This document shows positions 46,072-55,986 of a stretch of DNA of 64,000 bases, one piece after another. The position numbers were made by a program, and so were the translations under genes. Below the pieces are notes generated by a model. That model saw only the letters and a program-made list of their open reading frames with translations, was not told where the DNA came from and searched no databases. This stretch comes from Rosa chinensis (taxonomy: Eukaryota > Streptophyta > Magnoliopsida > Rosales > Rosaceae): assembly GCF_002994745.2 (NCBI RefSeq), contig NC_037088.1, positions 52,171,897-52,235,896 of the forward strand. Direction: 5' to 3'. Within the stretch, counting starts at the first letter, position 1; each line of letters begins with the position of its first letter.

Positions 46072-46706
46072 CTTCATGATGAAGATATATCATGGGGGGG
46101 AACATATGTGGAAACAGGTACGTAGGTGGGAAGATATCATTCTATGATCATGTTGACAAGGATAGGATGTCATTGACCGAGTTAGATAACATGATCCAAG
46201 GGTTGAACCCATATTATACCGGTACTAGGATTGATTATTGGTCTAGTATAGGAAGTGAAGATGATGCTATGACAAAAATAAGTTCAGATGCAGATGTGAT
46301 GACTATGTTATGTTGTGTACCAGAAGTGAAATTAGTTGTTTTCTACTTAGATCATATTCATAGAGGTGATGAAGGCTTAAATGAAGACGAGGTCTACATG
46401 TATACAACTGGTTTTGATGTGTTTAGTCAGTCGGGATCTTTTGGAGTGGTGATTGAAGAGCTCCCTGATGAGCCGAGAAAGAAGCCTACATTTATGATTG
46501 AGAAGATCATTGATGAAAAAAAGTGGCCTATTTGTGAGACAAGGGAGACAAGGCAGCTGGGTATAATCATTAGAGAGGTTGATGATGGCATCCCTACTCA
46601 AGGCAGCAAGGTGGCTAAAGCAGATCCTAAAGACAAAGGAAAAGGAAAGATGTACCTTGAGGGAAGTGCTGTAAAGAAAAGTATTGATGGTTTAAGTGGT
46701 TGTTAA
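46072..46706 (+). pseudogene. MULE transposase N-terminal PB1-like domain
   Basis: The plus-strand protein runs YHGG, then GNRYVGGKISFYDHVDKDRMSLTELDNMI, in short RYVGGKI and DRMSLTELDNMI, then SSDADVMTMLCCV and VVFYLDHI. This order matches the PB1-like domain that begins many plant Mutator-like transposases. A run of seven G's at 46093-46099 shifts the frame between KIYHGG and NICGNRYVGG. A splice acceptor-like CCATGCAG precedes it at about 46047-46054. The later part is acidic and Lys-rich and ends at 46706. No catalytic DDE or SWIM zinc-finger part follows, so only a fragment remains. Confidence 0.7.
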
Positions 46707-46736
46707 TGTTTGTGACAGAGGGGTCTAATTAATGTT

Positions 46737-46743
<7 letters not shown>

Positions 46744-46769
<26 letters not shown>

Positions 46770-46785
46770 CACACACACACACACA
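46744..46785. repeat. Compound microsatellite (GA)n(CA)n
   Basis: About 13 GA units are followed directly by about 8 CA units. It marks the junction between the MULE fragment and the Tat-3 remnant. Confidence 0.95.
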
Positions 46786-46922
46786 AGAAGTATAGTGGTT
46801 TGTCTACTGCCTTCGCGGGAAACTACGTCCACTTAAAGTGTTGCACTATATGGGTTTGGGCCTTGCGGCCCAAAGGGATTACAAAGTGTGTAATGGGATT
46901 TAGAGTAAGTGGGAAGGAGTCT

Positions 46923-46974
46923 CCTTTTATAGGGGAGGGAGGCTCATTCCTTTACATGTTTTCCAATGTGGGAC
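46923..46974 (-). promoter_or_regulatory. Tat-3 LTR promoter: USE plus TATA at 32-bp spacing
   Basis: Minus strand GTCCCACATTG (46964-46974), one base off the USE consensus, then 32 bp, then TATAAAAGG (46923-46931). The sequence between them differs from Tat-1, so the spacing is kept although the spacer has diverged. Confidence 0.6.
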
Positions 46975-47865
46975 AAGAAACCTCTACTCTAGTGTAGAAA
47001 GCTTATCATGGAGGCATCTTGGCAAGGCCGGGAAGGTGGCTTCCCAGTAAGTTCTTAGCGAATTTTGACTACCACGGGGTAGCTTAGTGTCGAGGTACGA
47101 GATGTATATCATAGCCGGGCCCCACCATGACTTGTGGGTCCTCTAAGAGGGTGTTACTTATGCTTGTTGATATAGTAAATTCTCCACATTAGTGGAGGTA
47201 TGTACAAGTCCCTAAAGTCCCCAAATAAGATGAGCTTCTTCGTTGGGGAGTTATACACATGATGTCATCAAGCTTAAGTAACGTCCGAGAGGCGCCTAGC
47301 CCCTACAAGTCCCTGAACTCCTTAAGCAAGAAGGGACTCTTCAACCTGTAAAAAAAATATAGGAACATGCGCACGTAGGATGCTTGTTGTATTGGGCAAC
47401 GTATGTGAGTTGCATTGATATGCATTGACATATACGAATGTATAGGGTGCATGATACATGTTGATTTATACATATAAATGGCGCCGAGTACGATCGATTA
47501 TGATGTATAAACTTCAGAACGCGTATGGTTGTGTGAACATATCACGAATAAGCATATGAATTGCATATGATGCGCGTGGTGCTCGCAAGAGAACGAACGA
47601 GGTCGAGTTGACGAGGTTATGCTCGGTCTAAGTTGCATGAGTGCCATGAAGGCAAGCGTTTGTAATTCGTGAATGATGAATACGCGAACGCTTGTGTTTG
47701 TTTGGTTTTCACTCGTACTAATGGAACGCAAAAAGAATTCTGTTTGTTGCAAAAGATAAATGGTAGAAGAATTCAATATTCCATTAATGTGTATTATTCC
47801 GAGGAGAAGTAAGTGTGAAGCTTGGGATTGCCTAGAAGGCAAGAGCGTGAAAGCTCGAGGGTGTC

Positions 47866-48350
47866 GGGGAGGCTTGAGCGTGAAGCTCGAGGTTGCCGTT
47901 TAAGGCATAAGCGTGAAAGCTTGGGGTTGCCGCAAAGGCAAGAGCGTGAAAGCTGGGGCATGCCGCGAAGGTGTGAGCATGAAAGCTCGGGGATGCCACA
48001 AGGGCATGAGCATTAAAGCTCGGGGTTGCCTCAAAGGCATGAGCGTGAAAGCTTGGGGATGTCGTGAAGGCGTGAGCGTGAAAGCTCGGGGTTGCCGCGA
48101 AGGCGTAAGTGTGAAAACTAGGGGATGCTGCAAAGGCATGAGTGTGAAAGCTCAAGGTTGCCGCGAAGGCATGAGCATGAAAGTTCGGGGTTGCCGTGAA
48201 GGTTTGAGAGTGAAAGCTAGGGGATGCCGCGAAGGTGTGAGCATGAAAGCTCAAGGTTGCCGCGAAGGCGTGAGAGTGAAAGTTCGGGGTTACCGCAAAG
48301 GCGTGAGCGTGAAACTTTGGGTAGGCGCGAAGGCATGAGCGTGAAGTTCT
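47866..48350. repeat. 33-bp minisatellite, about 15 copies
   Basis: The unit is close to GCGTGAGCGTGAAAGCTCGG plus GGTTGCCGCGAAG. Since 33 bp is 11 codons, the array stays open on both strands (47913-48338 plus, 47832-48431 minus) and would read as 11-residue repeats such as VKARGCREGVS or FHAHAFAATPS. I take these frames as a by-product of the repeat and not as genes. Confidence 0.9.
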
Positions 48351-48989
48351 GAGGTGATGCCCTGAGGCATGAGTGTAACCATTGCTAACTATGCTGGGCT
48401 GTATGTGCAAGTCCCTGAAGTCCCCAGTCAAGGAGGGCTTTCTTGTGGGGTTGATACCAAAGCGTAGCTTTATGCCGTATATCGAGCATAATTAGTGCAA
48501 GTGTGTTGTCCATCTAAAATTTGTCAGAGCGAAAGCTTTATGCCCTTTCGGGTGGGCCCCTACTAGGCCCTCCGAGGAGTCCCCCACTACTGGCTATAGA
48601 CCTCCGTATGGTCGAAAAATTGTTTGATGAGGGGAGCTACGTACAAGCAGTGGGAGTTAGGTAGCGAACCTAATTTTGATACCCAAGCGTTGGGGGTTAA
48701 CTGCCGAATCACTGGCTGTTGTGGGCTATGTTAGCTGGTCCCTTTACTATTTCCTGGAGGAGAAAAAGCTTGACTACAATGCCGTGTAGCGATCATTGTC
48801 ATTATGAGGCGTTGCCTTACCGCTTGGTTGTTGATCGTGGACCATAGACTCATGGAGTCTTAGACCGGTTTAGGTCTCTTTCCCATAGGGAGAGTTTGAC
48901 AAAGTATGGTTCCCGGAGGCTAGACCATATGTTTACATATAGAGTATATGTAAAGTTTGTAATTGTATGAACAATGACAAATAAGTATA

Positions 48990-49520
48990 TGTACTTACAT
49001 GGGCATTTGTCAAGCATAATTAGCTATAATGAGCCACGCTCATGCTACCGCTAGCAGTACCAACTCCCACCAGCGGAGTGACCTATGAAAACACAACCAA
49101 GAGGGCTACTGCCTAAGCCCCGGCTCACCCCCAGATCACCATGTGCCACTCCGCCACGTGCCTCTTCAAGATAGCATCAGAAGCTCCAGAAGCTAGGAAC
49201 TGAACCATATCAGTCCCATATCGAAAACATGGAAGAGATCAGCCTCTTCCCCACCTATAAAAGGTTCTCTCCTCTCTCCTCATTAATGACGCATTTACTA
49301 CTTACCTACTGTTATTCTGTCAACATAAATACATTGACTAACTTAGGCATCGGAGAAGAGAAGACCGCCAAGCGCGGTCTCCCTTTGACGCCATGTGTAT
49401 TTTACTTGACAGGTAGCGGAAGTATTGATTACATCACAAGTAGCGGTCCACCCATTGGACCAACATTAACCAAGATTTAGCCACCGCTTTTAGACATTAA
49501 CATTGGCGCTGTCTGTGGGT
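48990..49520 (+). repeat. Tat-2 5' LTR and primer-binding region
   Basis: The LTR 48990-49502 runs TGTACTTACATGGG to GACATTAACA. It carries GTCCCATATCG (49213-49223), a mutated USE, 32 bp before TATAAAAGG (49256-49264). The internal sequence starts TTGGCGCTGTCTGTGGGTA, the Tat-type primer-binding region. Confidence 0.92.
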
Positions 49521-49558
49521 ATCCTCGAACAAAAGGCCATCCCACCACAACAATCACC

Positions 49559-51100
49559 ATGACTAATGGTAGTGGGGGAAATGCTGAGGAGCAAGCGGAT
49601 CAATCTATCAACCCCCATCCCACCAACCCCGCGGCTAACGTTAACCCAGCGGTTAACGTTAACCGAGCATTATTCAACACTCCGATCAACCCTAGCGTGG
49701 AACCCCGGGGCTTATCCCAGGTCCCGCTGACCCAAACTGCAGCGGAGGCCCGACCGGGCAGCAATCGCCCACCAGGCCAGGATGTCGCCGCTATGTATGA
49801 GCTGACATTGGCGGACCTCCACAAGGCAAATAAGGAGTGCGAACAAGAACGCAGAGAGAAAGCGGAAGGAGCAAACGCATGTGGTCACGCTGATGTCAAA
49901 ATTTGACAAACTAAAGAAGGCGCTAGAGGCAAACGCTAACCTAGCGCAGAGCGACCAATCGCGGAGTACCAGACGTAGTCAACCCAATACCGGCGGATTG
50001 GTACTCGTACCAATCATACAGATACAGGTACCGCTAAACCCACTAGAACTATTGGAATAGGCCCACCTCCCCTGCCCTGCTTAATGTTGGAGCAGGAAGC
50101 GAAGTCACAGCCGCACACCAACCGCTCGGCAGCTAGGGCTAGAACTGAGGGTAATCCACCTGTCCCCAGGAGGGAACTGGTTCAGCGGAATCTCCAAGCA
50201 GGGCAAACGCTTTCCTTTCTTGGTTCATCCTGTTGGCCGCCGGACATCACAACACAACTCAACTGTTCAACGTCGAGCAGGGGGCAGAGGAAACGTTGAA
50301 GGCATTTGTCACCAGTTGGCGAGCAGCGGCATCTTAGTGCCACTATCTTGATAAAACAATGACGTTAGCAGCCTTCAAGCAAGGACTCCTCAAGGGACCA
50401 TTTCTCTATCATCTCAACTACAACCATCCAAACGCTGCATATGAGCATGTCATAAGTGAGGTCGTCATCCATGCACAGGTAGAATTCATCACATATGGAG
50501 AAACCCCACTATCACCGCCAACATTGGCAAAGTCCACTCAGCCCTCCTCCAGCCAACAGGAAACCACTAACAAAACCTCTGCTACGCTGCCAACTGATAA
50601 GAAGAGAGAGTGGCAACATGGCAATTACTAGAGCAAGTGACAGAAGACAAGGGCAATTGCTCATCCCATGGGGATAACCGTAACAGACAGATGGAGTCCT
50701 CCCAGAGGTACGCAGTGTTTACAGTCCTCACAGCCTCGTATGAAGAGATATACGACCAATGCAAGGACCAGATACCACCGTCACCTCCAAGAAAGTACCC
50801 AAGAGTGGGAAAACTAAGAAACACTGGCAAGTGGTGTAAATACCACGAGGTCAGCGGGCACAACACCAACAATTGCAACGCTCTCAACATAGCAGTTGAG
50901 ACTTTGTATCGTGATGGTATGTTGGAACAGTTCAAGGTACGCCAACCTCCACCTGTGGTCTCCAACATCAAACCCATGGGCTGCATCAACACCATCGACG
51001 GCAGTGCTTCGATCACCAGCATGTCTCATAGGGCAAGAAAGAGCTATGCAGGCGCTAACCACCCCAAAGGAATTTGCAACATCCGCTATGAGAGATCCGC
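49559..51100 (+). pseudogene. Tat-2 gag
   Basis: It starts like Tat-1 gag (MTNGSGGNAEEQADQS) in frame 49559-49906, which is then frameshifted within GAANACGH. Capsid-like sequence is recovered in several frames: FNVEQGAEETLKAFV near 50255, TLAAFKQGLLKGPFLYHLNY at 50359 and a C-terminal KWCKYHEVSGHNTNNCNAL at about 50830. The last is a degenerate knuckle-like HEVSGHNTNNC. Homology to Tat-1 stops at about 51100 after ICNIRYERSAK, where the foreign segment starts. It is clearly non-functional. Confidence 0.88.
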
Positions 51101-52712
51101 TAAACTCCCAATGCTACACCATTGCAGATGTACAACTTAGAGTTCTTCTTACCAGCAATATCCAAGTACCTGATAAAACATACGCAAGTACATAAGTAAT
51201 GCAACAATGATGACCAAGAGAACTGGACAAACTGAGGAATATACAAATGCTAAAATCACCATCTTAGGTTTACAAAAGGAGTTGTGCTCTCAGAGAACAG
51301 AACCATTAGTATGTAAATCTACCCTTCACCACTTACAAGGGAAAGGAAGATTGAGAACATAGATAGTCCATGGTGCAAAACCTAAAAGGAGAATCAATAA
51401 ACCAGATTAATATGAACTTTTACTTACAAAAAAATAGGATAAAAAAATCTCTATTCCCAGAACTTGATTGAACAACTAGGATACTGATTCAAGTGATGCA
51501 TTAACATGTGAGATTTTCTCAAACTTCACCAAAACGACCAATTATTTTCAACCAAGCAGTTTTCAAGATTTGAGGAACTTTTACTTGCAAACAAAAAAAA
51601 AAGGATAAAAAAGTCCCAATTCCCAGAACTTGATTGAACAACTAGGATACTGATTCAAGTGATGCATTAACATGCGAGATTTTCCCAAACTTCACCAAAA
51701 CGACCAATTATTTTCCACCAAGCAGTGGTCAAGATTTGAGGAAAATGCACTATAAGAGATAGCAGTGTATAAATTATATTTCATGTCAAAGAAGCATTAT
51801 CCTTCAACCTATGTACTTACATACTCCAGTCCACCTAAAGCAGGAAAATGCCAAAAAATCATTGCTATGTCTGCCAGAAAATAACCAATGGAGATCTGCA
51901 AAAGTACCCAAATAGAAATAAAATTGGTTACGACAACAAGTTAAGTATGCAAATAATCAAAACTCAAACATATCCAAGTTCTTTACAGGACAATAAGTGA
52001 ATCACCGTACTTTCGGACCTAGCCTCAACGAAAAGAAGAAACAACAGCCTCTTATTAGTTTCATGATACACTTGGGGGGCATTGGTTTTAATTAAACTAT
52101 CTCAAACCAAATAAATCAAAGCAATTGAATTGGGTTTAGAAATGCTATAAAGGAAACATTTAATGGGCTGGTGAGGATAGATGCAAACACAAAGGTCAGA
52201 AATGTAAAACTAAATATTTGGCATTCACATGAGACTGACATTATCGGAAGTATACATTGCCCATTGCTGCACAGTCAGATAGGTTCTCAAAGCATAAGCA
52301 AACAGTAAACTTTAGCTGGACATTAACAACCTCTAGAAATTAAACAATGAACTAATGCTTTTTCCACATTCACTTACCCCCAATGTTGTATATGAAAAAG
52401 TGGATCTTCTACTAACAATCAGCTCATCACTATAACCCTCATGAAATGTATCTGATAAGAGTATAAGGTAAAAAGATGCAACTGCTACAGCAATAGCATG
52501 AACAATTGAGAACCCCCTGTCCAGAATGGGAAAAAAAAGGGGCATCAATACTTAAGTTAATAGGAATATCAGAAAACTCAATCTTAGTGTGGCAAAAGAC
52601 TATGCAGATATACATCTGTGTCATGCAGAAGATATTTACCAGTTGTTCCATTCAACTTTTTCTGCTTTGCTCAATTTCTGATATTCCTTGAAGCTATGAA
52701 GGCTAATAAGAC
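51101..52712 (-). pseudogene. TLC-domain protein gene fragment, five exons
   Basis: The exons on the minus strand are 52640-52712 (LISLHSFKEYQKLSKAEKV, EWNN), 52378-52516 (GFSIVHAIAVAVASFYLILL, SDTFHEGYSDELIVSRRS), 51821-51895 (ISIGYFLADIAMIFWHFPAL), 51260-51383 (LHHGLSMFSIFLSLVSGEG, then IYILMVLFSESTTPFVNLR) and 51105-51169 (YLDIAGKKNSKLYICNGVAL). All joints have GT donors and AG acceptors in matching phase. TLC proteins are multi-pass membrane proteins related to TRAM/LAG1/CLN8; this family has the HH pair seen in exon 4. An in-frame TAG replaces a residue in exon 4, and the last exon is cut at about 51101 by the junction with gag. The N-terminal part is absent. Exons 1-3 are otherwise clean. 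Confidence 0.85.
51417..51741. repeat. Tandem duplication of about 160 bp inside a TLC intron
   Basis: The copies 51417-51575 and 51576-51741 share CCCAGAACTTGATTGAACAA, GATACTGATTCAAGTGATGC and ACTTCACCAAAACGACCAA. They lie between the third and fourth TLC exons and differ at several positions, so the duplication is not brand new. Confidence 0.85.
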
Positions 52713-53378
52713 CTGTTAATTTGTAAACCTTCAAGAGCAGGATTTAATCAAGTTCAAAACTACAAGTTAAAAGAGATGCATAATGCATTCTTACTTCTAT
52801 TCAGGAGTAACTACGATCTCTAATAAATAGAACATATAAGAATAACTTCTTCAGCAATAAATGATCTTACAAAAAGAACCTAATTTTGGAGCTATGGAAA
52901 CAGAACTACTGAATTTAATTTATCCTCTCAATCATATAATGAACACAAAGATTTTCTTTCCAAACTCGTACCAAATTTTTTTTTTCTTTAACTTTCAGTT
53001 CCAAAATGGAAACCACAAGTGGGTAATCAAGTCCACATTACATGTATCAAAGGCTAATTCAAATTCTTATATAATCTCCGGAAGGACACCAAACTTTACT
53101 TTGAAGTTGCCAAAAAAATGGTAGTTCTCTCTCTAAAGCTCATAGCTGATTGTATCTTTTGCTAAATTCCAATATCACCCAAATACAGACGTTATGCCTG
53201 AGAATTACTAGTCAGCCACATGTGAATTTGAAGGTCAAAACATGGAAAACTGAAAAACCACATATACGTAACTTTTCACACCGTAAGACTAAGAATATAT
53301 GCCAAGAGTCAGACCCGTCTAGCATGATTAACATTAATGCATAATTAACATTAATGAAACAAAAACATAGAAACATAC

Positions 53379-54045
53379 CCTGTCCAATCAAAATAAGGAA
53401 GTTTCGGAGTTCGACCCTGTCCTTTCTTCATGCGATATTGCCAGCCTTCGTTCTCTGGATTTCCCGTCCCATTAGACTGCTTGGCCTTTAAATGTACCGA
53501 TTTATGCAAGCTCCATGAAGCCTTAAAATAATCCTGAGTGCTGATAAGAGTCCAAATCTCCATAATCAGTCAAACTTACAAATCATTTTCAAACTTCTAT
53601 CAACATACGCTATCGATTCTAGTCAAATCAAACCGCTAATGTGTTCTAAATCCTAATCAAGCTAAACCCAAAAAGCTCAACTCACTATAATTTCTACAGG
53701 GCACCCTAATAATCCATTATAAACTCAAAGAAGGAAATCATTAAAAACCAGAAAGCGGCATCTTCACGAGGAAGCTTCAATTCCACACACTTGGGACACC
53801 TGCAAATGGAAAATTAAAGCTTAATTCAACAAAAGTTCCAATCTTTCAAGCCATGAACATTCAAGAATTCTCAGAATCAAGTATTTCTGATTCAGTAGCA
53901 TCAAGATTATAGCTTTATTAATCAAAAAAATCATAAAGATTAGCAAAATTGAAAAAAAAAAAAATTTTGAGAGTGAGAAATTGACATATTGAAGATTGGC
54001 GGGTTTGCTGCAACGAGCACACGATAGGGTGGCGACATCGGCCAT
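53379..54045 (-). pseudogene. MAP1A: Methionine aminopeptidase 1A fragment, exons 1-3
   Basis: The minus-strand exons are 53990-54045 (MADVATLSCARCSKPANL), 53749-53799 (CPKCVELKLPREDAAF) and 53379-53540 (TQDYFKASWSLHKSVHLKAK, then KKGQGRTPKLPYFDWTG). Together they give the N-terminal MYND-like C6H2 zinc finger of cytosolic MetAP1, which helps dock the enzyme at the ribosome. The catalytic metal-binding domain is absent. Damage: the exon 1 donor reads ATATGT where GTATGT is expected, and a zinc-ligand cysteine in the T-Q-x-C-F-K block is tyrosine. Intron phases otherwise agree. The last exon ends in a phase that does not match the first TLC exon, so a spliced fusion would be out of frame. Confidence 0.88.
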
Positions 54046-54849
54046 GATCGCATTCAGTAGCCTCAGGCGAGCTGTGAGACAAGAGGAGGAGGGGCTAGGG
54101 TTTGAGTTGAGAGGGAAAGTAGCTCCAATCTGGGCCGGCCAGACCAACATATTCATATTATCAGGATACATTCATACATACAATTTCATTACTCTGAGGA
54201 ATTCAATTTCAATTTCAAATGGGTGATTCATGATTCAATCAGATTAAGAAGAAGAAGATAAGAAGAAAAGAAGAAAAGGAAGAGGAGTAGAAGAAGACGG
54301 AGAGGGGGACTGGGAGAGAGAGATACCTGGAGCTCGGAGACGGAGACTCAGAGACGGGAGACCGGAGAGGCGGAGATGGAGAGTCAGAAACCGCGGAGAC
54401 GGAGACACGGAGTCACGGAGAGAGTCATAAACAGCGCAGTTGAGTGCAGCTGGGTTGCTGTGTTCGGGTTTAGGGTTCCAACCCCGACTTCGGTGGGGCT
54501 TGAGAGGAAAGAACCATTCCTTTTTAATTTCTTCAACTCTGCCAATCTCAGATCGAGGCCGGGCTCAGGATTCAGAGATGTTACTTCAATTTTAGATCGA
54601 GGTCGGGATGTTAGCGCTTCAGATTCCGCCTGAGAATAGAGGAGGAGGAAGAGGAGCTCGAGTTTAGGAGGAGGTCGAGTCTGGGTTGAGAATGGAGGTC
54701 GACACTGAGCTTAGGGTTTGTGTTTCAGTTTTGGGGTCGAGCGCAATTTTTTTTCTGAGTGTGAAAATTTTGAGTTTTAGTCCCCACTTCTTCATTTCAC
54801 TTAAAAGACTTAGCGCTTTTTGCAAATATAGGTTCCCGCAAATTTTCGA
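54046..54849. other. MAP1A upstream region and CACTA body
   Basis: This is probably the captured 5' UTR/promoter of MAP1A on the minus strand, then unassigned DNA. A purine-rich tract of AAGAAG and GGAGACGGAG words covers 54245-54430. A plus-strand frame at 54376-54633 is open but unrecognised and lies over this biased composition, so it is not called. Confidence 0.4.
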
Positions 54850-55005
54850 ACTACATTTTTAACACCAGTCATTTTAAGAACTGATGTTAATGACATACAT
54901 TTAAATCGGTATTTTCGTAAAACGATGTTAAATTACTTTTTTACATCGTGGGCAAGTCTGACCGTTTTAAATGATGTGATGTAAATGAACAGATTTCTAG
55001 TAGTG

Positions 55006-55512
55006 TGGCAAACAAGATAATCAAGAAGCTGCTAAAAAAGAAACTCGATCGACAATGCCAAGGGTTTATGGGCAGAGAAGCTCCCGGAAGTTCTGAGGCC
55101 CATTAGGACTAACCCTTGTATGATGTTCGAAACTAAGGCCGTCCTACCCATTGAAGTCACCCAACCTATCGCTAGGGTCGACGGCTACTGCTTCGAGACC
55201 AACCGCAAAGGCATCAACCTCGACAAAGACCTCCTCGAGGAGAAACGCCATAAGGCCCATTTGAACAACTTGCAAAACAAGCAACGGGTATCGCTTTCTA
55301 CAACGCCAAGGTCAAAGCCCGGAACCTCCAACTGGGGGACTAGGTAATGAAGGAAGTTATTCCACCGCCGATGGCACTCCGCCCAACTTGGGAAGGACCA
55401 TTCAAAATTGTGGAAGTCGTTAGCCCCGGCACCTTTTACTTAATGGACAAGGATGGCGTCACCAACCCACCCTTGGAATACTGAACACCTTCGGTATTAT
55501 TACAAATAGTCA
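55006..55512 (+). pseudogene. Tat-2 integrase 3' remnant
   Basis: It resumes with NKIIKKLLKKKL-like sequence (55010-55050), then FETKAVLPIEVTQPIARVDG (55120 onward), LLEEKRHKAHLNNLQNKQR and the GPFKIVEVV-like tail, matching Tat-1 18180-18720. Frameshifts occur near 55050 and 55270. The catalytic core upstream is missing, replaced by the CACTA-type segment. Confidence 0.85.
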
Positions 55513-55986
55513 TGCCGCTACCCAAGAGCATCTTGACTTAGCTAAATTTTTGTTCAATATATAGCTAAGGGAAGCTACCCAACGGGTACAACCCCGCTTT
55601 GTGTAAATGCTGATCTATCAGCTATTAATGAAACAAGGAATTATTCAAACCATTGTCACCGAGTCCAGCACAAAAACCAACTGGCAACGCCAGCGATGAT
55701 CAGCAGACAACGTCTGCTACATCATGCACTTGAACAAATTTTAATTCCTTCAATGTTTCATTGATTAAAAAAAGCACGTCAAAGACTCTAGCGGTATGTC
55801 AACATTCAAATAACGCAGTCATGCTATCAAGCAACAATCACACTTGGCAAAATTTCACAAATAGGCGGTAAAATTTCATATCTATGGTCGAGACTACCCG
55901 CCCAAAAATATTGTCAAAATATAAAGACAAGCCTTAGCAGCATTACAAAAAAAAAAAAGAGCAGGAACACAAGGCTCAAGTAATCT

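Larger units (their letters stand above)
44436..46737 (+). mobile_element. MULE fragment with transposase N-terminal exon
   Basis: The left end (AATTTAATCCCTTGACTTTC, then GGTCCCTCCGACTC and GACGTGGAGTTCC) is of the same type as the MULE termini at 9937. The interior carries 60-bp tandem repeats, a short poly(A) insert and a PB1-like transposase N-terminus. The right end is not found. It is probably truncated near the microsatellite at 46744-46785, next to the Tat-3 remnant. Confidence 0.65.
46790..48880 (-). mobile_element. Tat-3: decayed Tat element remnant (LTR and 3' UTR)
   Basis: Minus-oriented LTR-like sequence with a USE/TATA pair (46923-46974) reaches GTATGTACA at about 47214, followed by the polypurine-like AGTCCCTAAAGTCCCC. 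A second LTR-end/PPT junction, TGTGCA then AGTCCCTGAAGTCCCCAGTCAAGGAGGG, in short AAGTCCCCAGTCAAGGAGG, appears near 48391. From 48540 to 48830 the sequence is homologous to Tat-1 13610-13870 (CTTTCGGGTGGGCCCC, GAGTCCCCCA, GGAGCTAC). Whether one long LTR or two nested remnants are present is unclear. No coding part remains. 47215-47860 shows nothing else. Confidence 0.65.
51101..55005 (-). mobile_element. CACTA-type segment carrying two host-gene fragments
   Basis: The right end is a CACTA terminus: on the minus strand it reads CACTACTAGAAATCTG followed by subterminal repeats of the TTTACATC/AACATCG type (54850-55005). Integrase of Tat-2 resumes right after it. The left terminus is missing; the segment meets gag at about 51101 inside a host exon. 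Between lie, all on the minus strand, exons 1-3 of a methionine aminopeptidase 1A gene and five exons of a TLC-domain gene, with introns. This is the arrangement expected of a gene-capturing CACTA element that later lost its left end together with gypsy sequence. Confidence 0.75.

Noticed and set aside
47832..48431. 199- and 141-codon repeat proteins
   Set aside because: They are explained by the 33-bp minisatellite period; both strands are open equally.
51748..51764. CACTATAAGAGAT as the missing left CACTA terminus
   Set aside because: It resembles CACTACTAGAAAT only partly and lies between TLC exons, so taking it as the end would cut through a continuous captured gene.
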